Positions 44,049-53,463 of a stretch of 64,000 bases of DNA are shown here, piece after piece. Positions within the stretch are counted from its first letter, which is position 1. Every line of letters starts with the position of its first letter. Under the pieces are notes generated by a model. The model was not told where the DNA came from. It was given only the letters and a program-made list of their open reading frames with translations, and searched no databases. The DNA is from CAJQLB01 sp905479065 (GTDB lineage Bacteria; Bacteroidota; Bacteroidia; Flavobacteriales; Flavobacteriaceae), in the NCBI GenBank assembly GCA_943846735.1, contig OX044364.1, positions 1,674,001-1,738,000 on the forward strand. The letters run 5' to 3'. The position numbers and the translations under genes are program-made.

Positions 44049-44374
44049 TGAGTGAGGAAACTATTGACACTAATGTACTAGGCGAAAAAATTGTTCGTGT
44101 TATTAAGACTATTTTTGATCCAGAAATCCCTGTAGACATTTATGAACTAGGATTGATTTATGATGTTTTTGTAAACGAAGATTATGACGTTAAAATTTTA
44201 ATGACATTGACAACCCCAAACTGTCCAGTTGCTGAGACCTTACCCTTAGAAGTTGAAGAAAAAGTAAAATCAATTAACGAGGTTAAAAGTGCGGAAGTTG
44301 AAATCACATTCGATCCTCCATGGAGTCAAGATTTAATGAGTGATGAAGCGAAGTTGGAATTAGGAATGCTGTAA
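44048..44374 (+). CDS. sufT: SUF-associated MIP18/DUF59 protein (SufT-like)
   Basis: A 108-residue MIP18-family protein with the signature IFDPEIPVDIYELGLIYDVFV, then MTLTTPNCPVAETLPLEVEEKV with the conserved cysteine, and EITFDPPWSQDLMS. SufT-type proteins help mature Fe-S proteins. It overlaps sufE by one base and is followed 10 bases later by mvaS. Confidence 0.93.
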   Translation: MSEETIDTNVLGEKIVRVIKTIFDPEIPVDIYELGLIYDVFVNEDYDVKILMTLTTPNCPVAETLPLEVEEKVKSINEVKSAEVEITFDPPWSQDLMSDEAKLELGML

Positions 44375-44384
44375 CAAAAAAATT

Positions 44385-45830
44385 ATGAACACTACAGGAA
44401 TAGATGCGATTGCTTTTTATGTACCTAAGCTTTACGTGTCCATGGATAACCTTTCAACAGCACGAGGTATCTCTGCTGAAAAATTAAAGCGAGGACTTGG
44501 ATTAGAAAAAATGGCAGTCCCCAATACTGATGAGGATGCTGTTACATTTGCAGCAAATGCATTGCTCAATTTAATTAACCAAAATAATATAAACCCAAAT
44601 GATATTGGTAGAGTTTATTTAGGAACGGAAAGTGCCGTAGACGGATCTAAGCCTACAGCAACCTATGCTGTAGAAATTGTGGAACAAGAGCTCATCAAAG
44701 AGTACGGAGAACGCAGCTTTAAACATTGTGATATTCTTGATATGACATTTGCATGCGTTGGTGCTGTTGACGCCTTGCACAACACCTTAGATTGGGTTAA
44801 TCAAGACAAAAATAGAAAGGCGATAGTCATTGCTTCAGATTTGTCAAAATACGATCTTAATTCAACAGGAGAATATACGCAAGGAGCAGGGGCCGTGGCC
44901 TGCTTAGTATGCCATAATCCGTCCATTTTATCAATCCATAACACTTGGGGAGTTGCTTCTAAAAGCGAAGGAGACTTTTTTAAACCACGTCGAACTTATA
45001 AAAAAACTGAATTATTAGAATCCATTTTAGAAAGCCTAAAAGTAGAGTCTTCAGAAAAAACAATTACGACGTTATTAGAATCAAATGTCTCAGAATTTTG
45101 GTCAGATAATAACGAGATTGTTGAAGTTTTCAAAGAAGAGCCTGTTTTTGATGGACAATTTTCTAATTCCTGCTATGCAGATAGAATAACAGAAGCCTTA
45201 CACCATTTTAATGCTCAGAAACAAACTAATTTCATTGAAAATTGGAGTCAATTTATTTTTCATTTACCCTACGCCTATCATGGTCGCCGTATTATTTTTG
45301 ACAATTGGCTAAATTGGATAGCAGAAACTAATACCTACGATCAATTACTAAAAGAAGTAGAGAAATCTAAAGAAGTTGATGATAAAACTTGGAAAAAAGC
45401 AGTATATAAATCTAATATTTACAACGATTTTATCTCAAAAAGTATTGCTGCGAGCGAGCAAGCATCTTCTGAGATTGGTAACATGTATACAGCGTCCATT
45501 TTCATGTCTCTTTTGAGCTATTTGTCACATAGCTTTAATGCATCTAACGATATATCTGGAAAGAAAATTGGATTCATAAGCTATGGGAGTGGTTCTAAAT
45601 CTAAAGTGTTTGAAGGGACTGTTCAACCCAATTGGTCATCAAAGCTTGAAGCAGTGCAACTATTTGAATATTTAAATAAACGATCTTCAATAGAGGTTGA
45701 CACTTATGAAAAAATACATTGTTCCAAACTTGACAAACCAGTAATAAAAGATAGTAAAATTGCCTTCAATCGTATTGAAACAGACAATACAAATTACGGC
45801 CTAAGACGCTACATAATTAATGACAAATAA
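44385..45830 (+). CDS. mvaS: hydroxymethylglutaryl-CoA synthase
   Basis: A 481-residue thiolase-fold enzyme condensing acetoacetyl-CoA with acetyl-CoA. Catalytic Glu82 (LGTESAVDGSKP) and Cys124 (DMTFACVGAVDA) are visible, as is the histidine region IFHLPYAYHGRR. The first step of the mevalonate isoprenoid route is the expected role. It is longer than the roughly 390-residue Staphylococcus enzyme, with extra sequence in the second half. Placement directly behind sufT suggests cotranscription with the SUF genes. Confidence 0.9.
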   Translation: MNTTGIDAIAFYVPKLYVSMDNLSTARGISAEKLKRGLGLEKMAVPNTDEDAVTFAANALLNLINQNNINPNDIGRVYLGTESAVDGSKPTATYAVEIVEQELIKEYGERSFKHCDILDMTFACVGAVDALHNTLDWVNQDKNRKAIVIASDLSKYDLNSTGEYTQGAGAVACLVCHNPSILSIHNTWGVASKSEGDFFKPRRTYKKTELLESILESLKVESSEKTITTLLESNVSEFWSDNNEIVEVFKEEPVFDGQFSNSCYADRITEALHHFNAQKQTNFIENWSQFIFHLPYAYHGRRIIFDNWLNWIAETNTYDQLLKEVEKSKEVDDKTWKKAVYKSNIYNDFISKSIAASEQASSEIGNMYTASIFMSLLSYLSHSFNASNDISGKKIGFISYGSGSKSKVFEGTVQPNWSSKLEAVQLFEYLNKRSSIEVDTYEKIHCSKLDKPVIKDSKIAFNRIETDNTNYGLRRYIINDK

Positions 45831-46326
45831 TATTATAAATAGAGTTGCAAACAGTAAGCTTGAACTTATTAATCTTGAAGATTATTACCCACATGGCAAG
45901 CGAGTTGTTCTAGACATAAAAGATTGGCTTTATGAAGAACTTGTGCTACGTGAGAAAGAGTTCAGACAACAAGCCAAATTGTTTGACTGGGAGCAATACA
46001 ATGATTGTTATGTGGCATTAACCTGTTCTTCTAATGCCATAGTTCCTGCTTGGGCTTACATGCTATTATCAACCTATTTAGCTCCTTTTGCTAACAAAAC
46101 TATTCTTGGGAGCTTAGATGTTTTAGAAACATCTATTTATCAAGATATCATCAAGGCATTAGACGTATCACCGTATAAAGATAAATCGGTTATCATAAAA
46201 GGATGTACAAATAAACCTATTCCTGATAATGCATTCATTCAACTAACCACCAAATTAAAACCGTTAGTTAAATCACTCATGTACGGTGAGGCATGCTCGG
46301 CAGTCCCATTATACAAAAGAAAATAA
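45820..46326 (+). CDS. DUF2480 family protein
   Basis: A 168-residue soluble protein of a family confined to Bacteroidota, recognised by INRVANSKLELINLEDYYP, VVLDIKDWLYEELVLREKEFR, ALTCSSNAIVPAWAYML and the C-terminal YGEACSAVPLYKRK. No signal peptide. Three cysteines (CSS, KGCTN, EACSA) are conserved-looking and could bind a metal. It overlaps the end of mvaS by 11 bases, so it is translated with it. Function unknown. Confidence 0.85.
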   Translation: MTNNIINRVANSKLELINLEDYYPHGKRVVLDIKDWLYEELVLREKEFRQQAKLFDWEQYNDCYVALTCSSNAIVPAWAYMLLSTYLAPFANKTILGSLDVLETSIYQDIIKALDVSPYKDKSVIIKGCTNKPIPDNAFIQLTTKLKPLVKSLMYGEACSAVPLYKRK

Positions 46327-46429
46327 TACCCTAATTTTCAATTACTTGACTTATTGTTTTGTGAATTCAAGAAGTTTTAATATTTTCATTATGACATTTT
46401 TATTGACTTTAAAACACTTATAAATTATT

Positions 46430-47368
46430 ATGAAAAAAACATCGATAATAGTATTATTTTTTATTGGTTTTGTATTCGCTGAGGCGCAAACGAAAGAAGA
46501 ATTAGAAACTCAAAAATCAGAAAAACAAGCAAAAGCAGATGCCTTCCAAGCTGAAGCAGATGCCATCCAAGCCGCAATTGATGCTCTCCCTGGCTGGCGT
46601 GTTGGCGCATTTGGAACCATAGGAGGAAGTCTTTCAAACTTCAGTAATTGGTATTCACAAGGAACACCAAATAACTCATCAGGTAATATTGGTTTTACTG
46701 TAAATGCTTATGCTAATTTAATTCAAGAAAAGTTTTTTTGGAAAAACGCATTAACCACCAATTTGAATTGGGTGAAATTAGATGACAAAGATTCCAACTT
46801 GGATGACGACAGCTTTAGCCCAACCACCGACGTATTTAATTTATCATCACTATATGGAAAAAATATCAACGAAAAATGGGCTGTTTCTGGCTTATTAGAA
46901 TATCGTACTACCATATTAAATAACTTTAATGATCCTGGATATTTAGATTTAGGAGTTGGTTTCACTTGGACTCCAATGAAAGACTTCTTGGTAGTGCTTC
47001 ATCCCTTAAATTATAATTTTGTTTTCAGTAAAGGAGACACTGTATTCGAGTCGTCATTAGGAGCAAAAATTGTGGCTGATTACACAAAACAATTGGGTGA
47101 CATAAGCTTTAAGTCAAACCTATCCATGTTTCAAAGTTATAAATCAGGGGATTTATCCAATTGGACTTGGACCAACTCTTTTGGCTATACTTTGTGGAAA
47201 ATGTTTGGTGTTGGATTTGATTTTGGGTTAAGAAATAACAAACAAGAAGCTCTCAATTACGCACTTAACCAATTTGACTCAAGCAGTGGGAACACAGAGC
47301 CAAATTTCAACAACGTAGATAACGATTTACAAGCCTATTGGACTCTAGGCATCAGCTATAAGTTTTAA
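46430..47368 (+). CDS. DUF3078 outer-membrane protein
   Basis: A 312-residue exported protein with a signal peptide (about 1-20, ending FAEAQ). A short Ala/Glu/Lys-rich coiled coil follows (about 21-50, EELETQKSEKQAKADAF). A beta-barrel then starts WRVGAFGTIGGSLSNFSNWYSQG and ends YWTLGISYKF. This is the DUF3078 family of Bacteroidota envelope proteins. It follows DUF2480 after 103 bases, a gap that could hold its own promoter. Confidence 0.88.
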   Translation: MKKTSIIVLFFIGFVFAEAQTKEELETQKSEKQAKADAFQAEADAIQAAIDALPGWRVGAFGTIGGSLSNFSNWYSQGTPNNSSGNIGFTVNAYANLIQEKFFWKNALTTNLNWVKLDDKDSNLDDDSFSPTTDVFNLSSLYGKNINEKWAVSGLLEYRTTILNNFNDPGYLDLGVGFTWTPMKDFLVVLHPLNYNFVFSKGDTVFESSLGAKIVADYTKQLGDISFKSNLSMFQSYKSGDLSNWTWTNSFGYTLWKMFGVGFDFGLRNNKQEALNYALNQFDSSSGNTEPNFNNVDNDLQAYWTLGISYKF

Positions 47369-47383
47369 TAGCTTAATACACAA

Positions 47384-47430
47384 AATTAGAAAGGTGTTAA
47401 AACACCTTTGCATCAAACACCTTTCTAATT
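47384..47430. terminator. alternative hairpins between DUF3078 and hflX
   Basis: AATTAGAAAGGTGTT (47384-47398) can pair perfectly with AACACCTTTCTAATT (47416-47430) or, over nine bases, with a nearer copy AACACCTTT (47401-47409). The far arm contains the hflX stop. T-runs are poor, so termination strength is uncertain. Confidence 0.5.
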
Positions 47431-48639
47431 ATATGTATCATCATAATCGGGATACAAAAATGCATTGTAAGGAAATCTCGTTACATGAATTTCCCGTACC
47501 TCATCATAAATACGCTTTTTAAATTCCTCAAGATTTTCTTTATTAATTGCAGAGATAAATAAAGCGTTGTTTCCAATCTTATTCATCCATGTTTTCTGCC
47601 ATTCAGCAAGCGTGTAATTGACTTGTCTCCTCTCAGCAATTAAATCTGTTTCATCAAAAGGTTCTGGCTTGTATGCATCAATCTTATTGAAAACCATAAT
47701 CGTCGGTTTATTGTTGCTTTTAATATCGGTTAAAATAGTCTGAACAGAATCGATATGTTCTTCAAAATTAGGATGTGAAATATCAACAACATGCAACAGT
47801 AGATCCGCCTCTCGTACCTCATCAAGTGTACTTTTAAAAGATTCTATAAGTTGTGTAGGAAGTTTTCTGATAAATCCGACAGTATCACTCATTAAAAAGG
47901 GTAGATTTTTTATAACCACCTTTCTCACCGTCGTGTCTAAGGTTGCAAATAATTTGTTTTCAGCAAAAACTTCTGATTTACTGATTACATTCATCAAAGT
48001 TGATTTCCCAACATTTGTATAGCCTACTAATGCTACACGGACCATTTTACCTCTATTCCCGCGCTGAACCTCCATTTGTTTATCGATGGTTTTTATCTTT
48101 TTCTTTAAAAGCGCTATTTTATCTCTGACAATTCTTCGATCGGTTTCTATTTCTGTCTCACCGGGACCACGCATACCAATACCTCCTTTTTGTCTCTCAA
48201 GGTGTGTCCACATTCCTTTCAACCTAGGCAATAAATATTCACATTGAGCAAGCTCTACCTGAGTTCTGGCATAACTCGTCTGTGCACGTTGTGCAAAAAT
48301 ATCCAAGATTAAGTTAGTCCTATCGAGAACTTTACAATTCAAAATAGCAGAGATATTACGCTCTTGGGCAGGAGATAATTCATCATCAAAAATTGCAGTT
48401 CCAATTGCGTGCTCATCAATGAATTTTTTAACATCCTCCATCTTACCCGTCCCTATAAAAGTCTTTGAATTAGGAATATCCATTTTTTGTGTGAAACGTT
48501 TAACCACATCACCACCAGCAGTAAATGTCAAAAACTCTAGTTCATCAAGATATTCTTTTGACTTTTCCTGATTTTGATCTTTTGTTATGACCCCAATTAA
48601 AATTGTCTTTTCAAGTAACGATCGCTTCTTTTCTATCAT
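47425..48639 (-). CDS. hflX: ribosome-associated GTPase HflX
   Basis: A 404-residue GTPase with an N-terminal HflX domain (about 1-180; KTFIGTGKMEDVKKFI, IFDDELSPAQERNI, RTNLILDIFAQRAQTSYARTQVELAQ, GPGETEIETDRR) and a G domain (about 200-365; G1 GYTNVGKSTL, G3 DTVGFIRKLP, G4 NKID). HflX splits stalled ribosomes under stress. It ends convergently with DUF3078 and lies 58 bases downstream of a small membrane protein gene. Confidence 0.96.
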   Translation of the reverse strand: MIEKKRSLLEKTILIGVITKDQNQEKSKEYLDELEFLTFTAGGDVVKRFTQKMDIPNSKTFIGTGKMEDVKKFIDEHAIGTAIFDDELSPAQERNISAILNCKVLDRTNLILDIFAQRAQTSYARTQVELAQCEYLLPRLKGMWTHLERQKGGIGMRGPGETEIETDRRIVRDKIALLKKKIKTIDKQMEVQRGNRGKMVRVALVGYTNVGKSTLMNVISKSEVFAENKLFATLDTTVRKVVIKNLPFLMSDTVGFIRKLPTQLIESFKSTLDEVREADLLLHVVDISHPNFEEHIDSVQTILTDIKSNNKPTIMVFNKIDAYKPEPFDETDLIAERRQVNYTLAEWQKTWMNKIGNNALFISAINKENLEEFKKRIYDEVREIHVTRFPYNAFLYPDYDDTYN

Positions 48640-48697
48640 ATATTTTAGCTACTAAACCTATTTAATTCTATGTACCGATTAAAATACTTATTATTTT

Positions 48698-49075
48698 TTA
48701 AAATTGTTGTAACAATAACAGTGCTAAAGCAATGCATCCAAACGGTAACAACCATAATGTAAAAATACCGTATTTTTGAGCTCTTTTTTTTGTCAATTTT
48801 GCATTTAAAACACGTCGTTTTTTCCCACTGTAAAACATCCAATTTTTGAAGTACAGAATAAAAACCAATAAAACAAAAAGTGTCCAAGATTTTGTGGCAG
48901 ATATTATATCAAGATGCATTTGTCTAAAAAAAATCGAGAAAAAAACTCCTAACAATAATACCAATGTCATTTGTAAAAATGTAATATATAAAATGGCAAT
49001 TCTGTTAGCTTTAGATTTATATTTTGGTTTGTAATATTGAAATATATTAAAAACAAAGTGATCAAATAAAGTCAT
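48698..49075 (-). CDS. small membrane protein, unknown function
   Basis: A 125-residue basic protein with three predicted membrane helices (about 27-50, 62-80, 103-123) and a Lys/Arg-rich cytoplasmic loop (GKKRRVLNAKLTKKRAQKY). I do not recognise the family. It starts just after the terminator of the DUF5689 gene and runs toward hflX. A shorter frame at 48645-48887 in another phase is an out-of-frame shadow of this gene. Confidence 0.65.
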   Translation of the reverse strand: MTLFDHFVFNIFQYYKPKYKSKANRIAILYITFLQMTLVLLLGVFFSIFFRQMHLDIISATKSWTLFVLLVFILYFKNWMFYSGKKRRVLNAKLTKKRAQKYGIFTLWLLPFGCIALALLLLQQF

Positions 49076-49093
49076 AATCTTTAAAAAATAATT

Positions 49094-49137
49094 TCAAAAA
49101 GAAAGCCACAATTAAATAATTGTGGCTTTCTTTTTGA
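49094..49137 (-). terminator. strong terminator after the DUF5689 gene
   Basis: AAAAAGAAAGCCACAATTA (49096-49114) pairs perfectly with 49117-49135 across a two-base centre, and C/G and T/A pairs extend the stem by two more. The T-run on the minus strand follows the stop at 49149. It is symmetric and would also work on the plus strand. Confidence 0.9.
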
Positions 49138-49148
49138 GTTAATTATAG

Positions 49149-50528
49149 TTATTGTACAAAAACAGCCACATTTTCAACATGCATGGTTGTATTTTGGTTT
49201 GAAGTATCACTTCCTGTGTATTTAAAAGCAACATATAGAGTCCCTGAATATGAGGATAGATCTATGCTTCCTGAGTCAATAAATTGAAACCAGCTATTAT
49301 TCACATCTGGATGAGCAATTACTGCGTCTAGTGTCTCCCATGTAGCATCAGAAACACCAGTTTCAGTGCCATTGAAATCTGTTGACACAAAAACCTCTAA
49401 AGGATAATGTCCGTTGTCTGGGTATGCATAAGCTGTTTGAAATGACAACATTTCTCCTTCTTGTGCATCCATATCTATTCCTGGTGTAATCAACCAACCT
49501 ATGTTGCTGCTGTCACCAGTATTATAAGCTGAAAATTCAGCATAGCCATTCCCACTGTATACTTGTTCTGTCCAAAATTCAGAGCCGTCTTCTGCATAAT
49601 TGAGCCATCCATCCAAATTTAAATTTGAACCATCAACAGCAGAATTAAAGGATTCTTCAAATACAGGATCACACCTGCTATCATTAAAAAACACATCGTC
49701 CGTCGAATTTAAAACCATGACTCTAGGTGATCCTCCAAAACCTTGGGTCATCACACCTGAAATTACGCCACGCCCTTCAGTTGGCAACGGTACTTGTTTA
49801 AAGTTTGCAAATGAACTTGTTTCCAACTGAAATTCTGAACCGTTAACACAACTTACCATTACATGTCGTGTATCAAAAGTATCTGAAGGATTTACGTATG
49901 TTTTCCCTTCAAGTGATAACGGAAACTGCATGTTTTCAAATGTCACAAACATTCCTAGATGTGAGTCATTAACTTCTGAAGGAACAAGTACCAGTGGCAC
50001 TATATCCATCGTAGACGAAGAACGAAATACATGGTCAGGAATTTGATTAGGCGTCATCTCTTCAAGATTATTACCATCAAGTTGTCCTCCAATAGTTAAT
50101 ACGTCTGAAGAATTTTCACCTAAATACAAACCGTTAAGTCTGATATATACTTCTCTACCCTTATTGAATTGATTATAAGAATCTACTTGATTCAAAGAAA
50201 CACCAATTGCTGCAGTTGGATTTTCTGGAGCATCTTGCATATAAAACTCTTTATAAAAATTACCAGTTTCATCGGTAGAACTGACATAACCTTTAACAAC
50301 GATATCCGACTCAATTAAAGTTGCTTGACCTGTGTAAAGGCTCAATAAGCTTGAAACACTTATTTCAGTGAGAGACCCATCACTAATTCCTAAAAGAATT
50401 TCTTGAAGTCCTGCATTTTCTTCTTCTCCTAAACTATTTGGAATGGAAAAGTCATCATCTTGAACACATGATGAAAAAATTACCATTGTGACAATCGCAA
50501 AGAATGCTAAAATTTTATTCGTTTTCAT
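49149..50528 (-). CDS. DUF5689 lipoprotein
   Basis: A 459-residue lipoprotein (signal ending VIFSSC, Cys21). The DUF5689 domain (about 45-255: IVVKGYVSSTDETGNFYKEF, MQDAPENPTAAIGVSLNQ, GREVYIRLNGLYLG) looks OB-like and is common next to TonB receptors in flavobacteria. The C-terminal half (about 275-459: FEESFNSAVDGSNLNLDGW, WLITPGIDMDAQEGEMLSFQTAY, YVAFKYTGS) is a jelly-roll of the cleaved-adhesin/choice-of-anchor J type. Start set at MKTNKIL (50528). It follows its TonB receptor by 28 bases, replacing the SusD partner usual in sugar loci. Likely surface-exposed ligand binding. Confidence 0.86.
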   Translation of the reverse strand: MKTNKILAFFAIVTMVIFSSCVQDDDFSIPNSLGEEENAGLQEILLGISDGSLTEISVSSLLSLYTGQATLIESDIVVKGYVSSTDETGNFYKEFYMQDAPENPTAAIGVSLNQVDSYNQFNKGREVYIRLNGLYLGENSSDVLTIGGQLDGNNLEEMTPNQIPDHVFRSSSTMDIVPLVLVPSEVNDSHLGMFVTFENMQFPLSLEGKTYVNPSDTFDTRHVMVSCVNGSEFQLETSSFANFKQVPLPTEGRGVISGVMTQGFGGSPRVMVLNSTDDVFFNDSRCDPVFEESFNSAVDGSNLNLDGWLNYAEDGSEFWTEQVYSGNGYAEFSAYNTGDSSNIGWLITPGIDMDAQEGEMLSFQTAYAYPDNGHYPLEVFVSTDFNGTETGVSDATWETLDAVIAHPDVNNSWFQFIDSGSIDLSSYSGTLYVAFKYTGSDTSNQNTTMHVENVAVFVQ

Positions 50529-50556
50529 AATTTGTATTTTTACTTTTTTGTTTTTA

Positions 50557-53331
50557 TTAAAATCTGAAATTGACATTTAAAAAATATGTCGTCCCACGTC
50601 CATACCAATATTTTGGTCCAAACACACGTGTTGGATTGGCGTTATCATCTCTAAGTTCTCTATAATTGGCATTCCTACCTTGCTCAAAACCTCCCGACTT
50701 ATATTGTTGGTTAAGTAGGTTATTAACACTTGCAAAAAATCCGATAAAATAATCACCAATTTTCCATGATTTACCACCAATTAAATTGACGGTCATGTAC
50801 TCATCAAAAGATTCTTGCTTTAAAAGTTCAGTTGCTAATTCTGGGTCATAATCATTGAAAGGCAAACCATCACTGTCTAGAAAGAAGTTTTCTGTTCTTG
50901 TCAAAGGACTAATATCTACATAAACATTGGTGAAAAAGTTTGTGGTTGCACCAAACCACCAATAATCTGGATCTCTGTACTCAAATCCAACTGAATAGGC
51001 GCGTTGTGGCCCTCCCGCGATTTTATAATCTTTTAAATTTGCCTCACCAAAATCCTTAAATCCATTTTGACCTAATTCATCTGGAGCACTTGGATCTGGT
51101 GTTGTAGTAAGATAAAGATTAGGATTGTTATCATAGGTGTACTGTCCTACTGATGCTGCTCCCTTAAGCTTTATAGTTGAAGTTACTTGTGCTTCAATTC
51201 CGAGTTCAGCTCCAAGGTGCTTTTTATTAATTCCTTGAAGAATTTCTTGTACAAAATTTGCATTATCTCCTCCAATACCGTCAGCAAAGAAAAATGAAAT
51301 CTCATTAGCATCTTGTATCGTTGTATAAAATCCTGTTAGTCTTGCCTTCACCGTTGGAGATCTAAAGATATAACTTGCATCTACCGATGAAATCTTCTCT
51401 TCAGTAATATCATTTCCGCTTCTATCTCCAACAACATCATGGTTTTCTCTTGAGTTAGAGTACGTATTCCTGAGAGAGGGTGCTCTATTCACGTAGGCAG
51501 CATTAATGTCAATTAAATGTTTTCCGGTTATCTTGTAAGTTGCACCTCCTTTAAGTCCTAGACCATTAAATTTCAACTTTCTTCCTTTACCAAAGGAATT
51601 ATCAGCAAATGCTTCATTTTGATAAATTCCTTCACGTTGATACTCCGTGCTAGTGTAACTCGCTGCCATATAAAAATCAACTTTATTATACTTAAAGAAG
51701 GCTTGTGCAGTTGCACTCATGACATTCGCATAAAGATTGAAATTGTATCTAAATTTTTCTCCCTCACCAACAATACGGTCCGGATTTTGTAAATCAAATT
51801 GGAAGTTATCAAAAGAATCAACATTTAAGTATCCTGAACCTCCAAACAAATCAATGATTTCAGCAAAATTATTAGATTCCAACTTCTTATAATCAAATAT
51901 CCCCATTAATCGAATATTGTCATTTAAATCAGTCGTGAAATTTGAATTAACGGTTAATTGTTTGTCATCACTTCGATCTTCATACAAAGCATAAGCAGCA
52001 TTTAAACCATTAATATTGTTTGTGATATTAGCATCATAAATTCTATTCCAATCAATTTGTCCATCGTTTACAAATGCTTCTTGTGCTTGGTAAGCTCCGT
52101 CAAAGTCAGGGCCATCACTGTCTGCTAAAAAATAACTTGGTAATTTCTGATAATAAGATGGACTTGGGTTAGCACCTCCCGCATAGTCTAATCTACTGTT
52201 ACCAAGTTCTCCGAATTGATATCCAACACTTGTATTCAAGGATGATTTTTCATTGATATCCCAAAAATGATTAAGCATCAAGATGGGCTCTACCGTCCTT
52301 TTCACTCGCGAGTTTCTTTTTTCATTGTCTTGGTAACCCCAATATTCATTGTAACGAATATCTTTTAAATCGTATACTTCTTGTGTATTTGGCGATGATT
52401 TACCTCTTCTGTTAGGAGCAAAAATACCTGTAAAATTGATACTGTGCTTATCATTTATTTTTTTCTCTACAGAGGCGAAAAAAGAATTAGCATCATAAAA
52501 TGTCGCATCTTGGTAGCCTTCATCTCCCCAACGTCTTCCAATAGAAATCGAATAAGCCCAACCACCATCAACTAAACCTGATGAATATGTAGCCATAGCC
52601 CTATTTGTATAGCTTCGATTAGATGAGGAATATGTAATTCGACCACCTTTTCTGTACATCGATGCTCTGGTGTTTATGTTGGTAGTTCCTAATAAACCGC
52701 CAAAATTGTAAGCTGAGGGTGATAATCCGTTTGATAATTCCTGGTTTCGCATAACATCATTTATACCTCCCCAATTACTCCATTGTGGCCTTCCATTGAA
52801 CATTTTGTTCATCTCAACACCGTTGATAAGGACTTTCCCGTTTTCAGAATCTAATCCCCGAACTCGAAAAAATGATTGACTGAACTCAAAAGCTGCTGTT
52901 CTCAGAAATACATCTTGTGATGACTGTAAAAGACCCGAAATGTTATCGGCTCCGCTCGTGTCATCATTTAATTCATCATCTGATAATGATATCGTAAATA
53001 AATCAGCTGAATCTGACACATCAATACGAAGCACCATATCTGTAATATTTACAGTAGTATTTTCGTTTACTACGATTGGATAGCGCTCCGTTATATATCC
53101 TGATTTACTAATGTTTAACATTTGATCCCCTAATGGGACATTTTGCTTGAAACTAAACTCACCGAAAGCATCGGTTCTTGTGGTTTGAGAGGTCTCTTCA
53201 ATTGTAATAATTACATCAGGTATGGGTTCACTGTTTATAGCATCTTTCACACTTCCCGTAATTACTGTTTGTGAGAACGCTGAAAACACAGAAAAAATTC
53301 CTAATAAAAAAATAAATAAATTTTTCTTCAT
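50557..53331 (-). CDS. TonB-dependent receptor with carboxypeptidase-like domain
   Basis: A 924-residue outer-membrane transporter. Signal peptide about 1-20; a carboxypeptidase-regulatory-like domain about 22-110 (VITGSVKDAINSEPIPDVIITIEE, TRTDAFGEFSF); a plug (about 125-235, with FFRVRGLDSENGKVLINGVEM); and a barrel ending TTYFLNVNFRF. It imports a ligand using TonB energy. It is encoded with a DUF5689 lipoprotein and no SusD, and is divergent from a secreted nuclease/phosphatase-family gene. Start taken at ATG 53331; a TTG two codons upstream is less likely. Confidence 0.93.
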   Translation of the reverse strand: MKKNLFIFLLGIFSVFSAFSQTVITGSVKDAINSEPIPDVIITIEETSQTTRTDAFGEFSFKQNVPLGDQMLNISKSGYITERYPIVVNENTTVNITDMVLRIDVSDSADLFTISLSDDELNDDTSGADNISGLLQSSQDVFLRTAAFEFSQSFFRVRGLDSENGKVLINGVEMNKMFNGRPQWSNWGGINDVMRNQELSNGLSPSAYNFGGLLGTTNINTRASMYRKGGRITYSSSNRSYTNRAMATYSSGLVDGGWAYSISIGRRWGDEGYQDATFYDANSFFASVEKKINDKHSINFTGIFAPNRRGKSSPNTQEVYDLKDIRYNEYWGYQDNEKRNSRVKRTVEPILMLNHFWDINEKSSLNTSVGYQFGELGNSRLDYAGGANPSPSYYQKLPSYFLADSDGPDFDGAYQAQEAFVNDGQIDWNRIYDANITNNINGLNAAYALYEDRSDDKQLTVNSNFTTDLNDNIRLMGIFDYKKLESNNFAEIIDLFGGSGYLNVDSFDNFQFDLQNPDRIVGEGEKFRYNFNLYANVMSATAQAFFKYNKVDFYMAASYTSTEYQREGIYQNEAFADNSFGKGRKLKFNGLGLKGGATYKITGKHLIDINAAYVNRAPSLRNTYSNSRENHDVVGDRSGNDITEEKISSVDASYIFRSPTVKARLTGFYTTIQDANEISFFFADGIGGDNANFVQEILQGINKKHLGAELGIEAQVTSTIKLKGAASVGQYTYDNNPNLYLTTTPDPSAPDELGQNGFKDFGEANLKDYKIAGGPQRAYSVGFEYRDPDYWWFGATTNFFTNVYVDISPLTRTENFFLDSDGLPFNDYDPELATELLKQESFDEYMTVNLIGGKSWKIGDYFIGFFASVNNLLNQQYKSGGFEQGRNANYRELRDDNANPTRVFGPKYWYGRGTTYFLNVNFRF

Positions 53332-53384
53332 GTTCAACTTTAAAATTAATACTTAATTTCCTTGATTTTTAAATATAAGGCATG

Positions 53385-53392
53385 CAAATTTA
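53385..53392 (-). promoter_or_regulatory. candidate -7 element for the TonB receptor gene
   Basis: The minus strand reads TAAATTTG, an exact TAnnTTTG match, about 54 bases before the receptor ATG. No clear -33 TTTG is found at the standard distance. Confidence 0.4.
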
Positions 53393-53412
53393 CATTATTT
53401 ATTATAAATATT

Positions 53413-53420
53413 TACTTTTG
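53413..53420 (+). promoter_or_regulatory. candidate -7 element for the nuclease-family gene
   Basis: TACTTTTG matches TAnnTTTG, 43 bases before the ATG at 53464. It lies 20 bases from the opposing -7 element, so the two divergent promoters overlap and may share control. Confidence 0.4.
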
Positions 53421-53463
53421 ACGAAAGATTTACTTTACAACCAAAAACATAATATATTTACAT

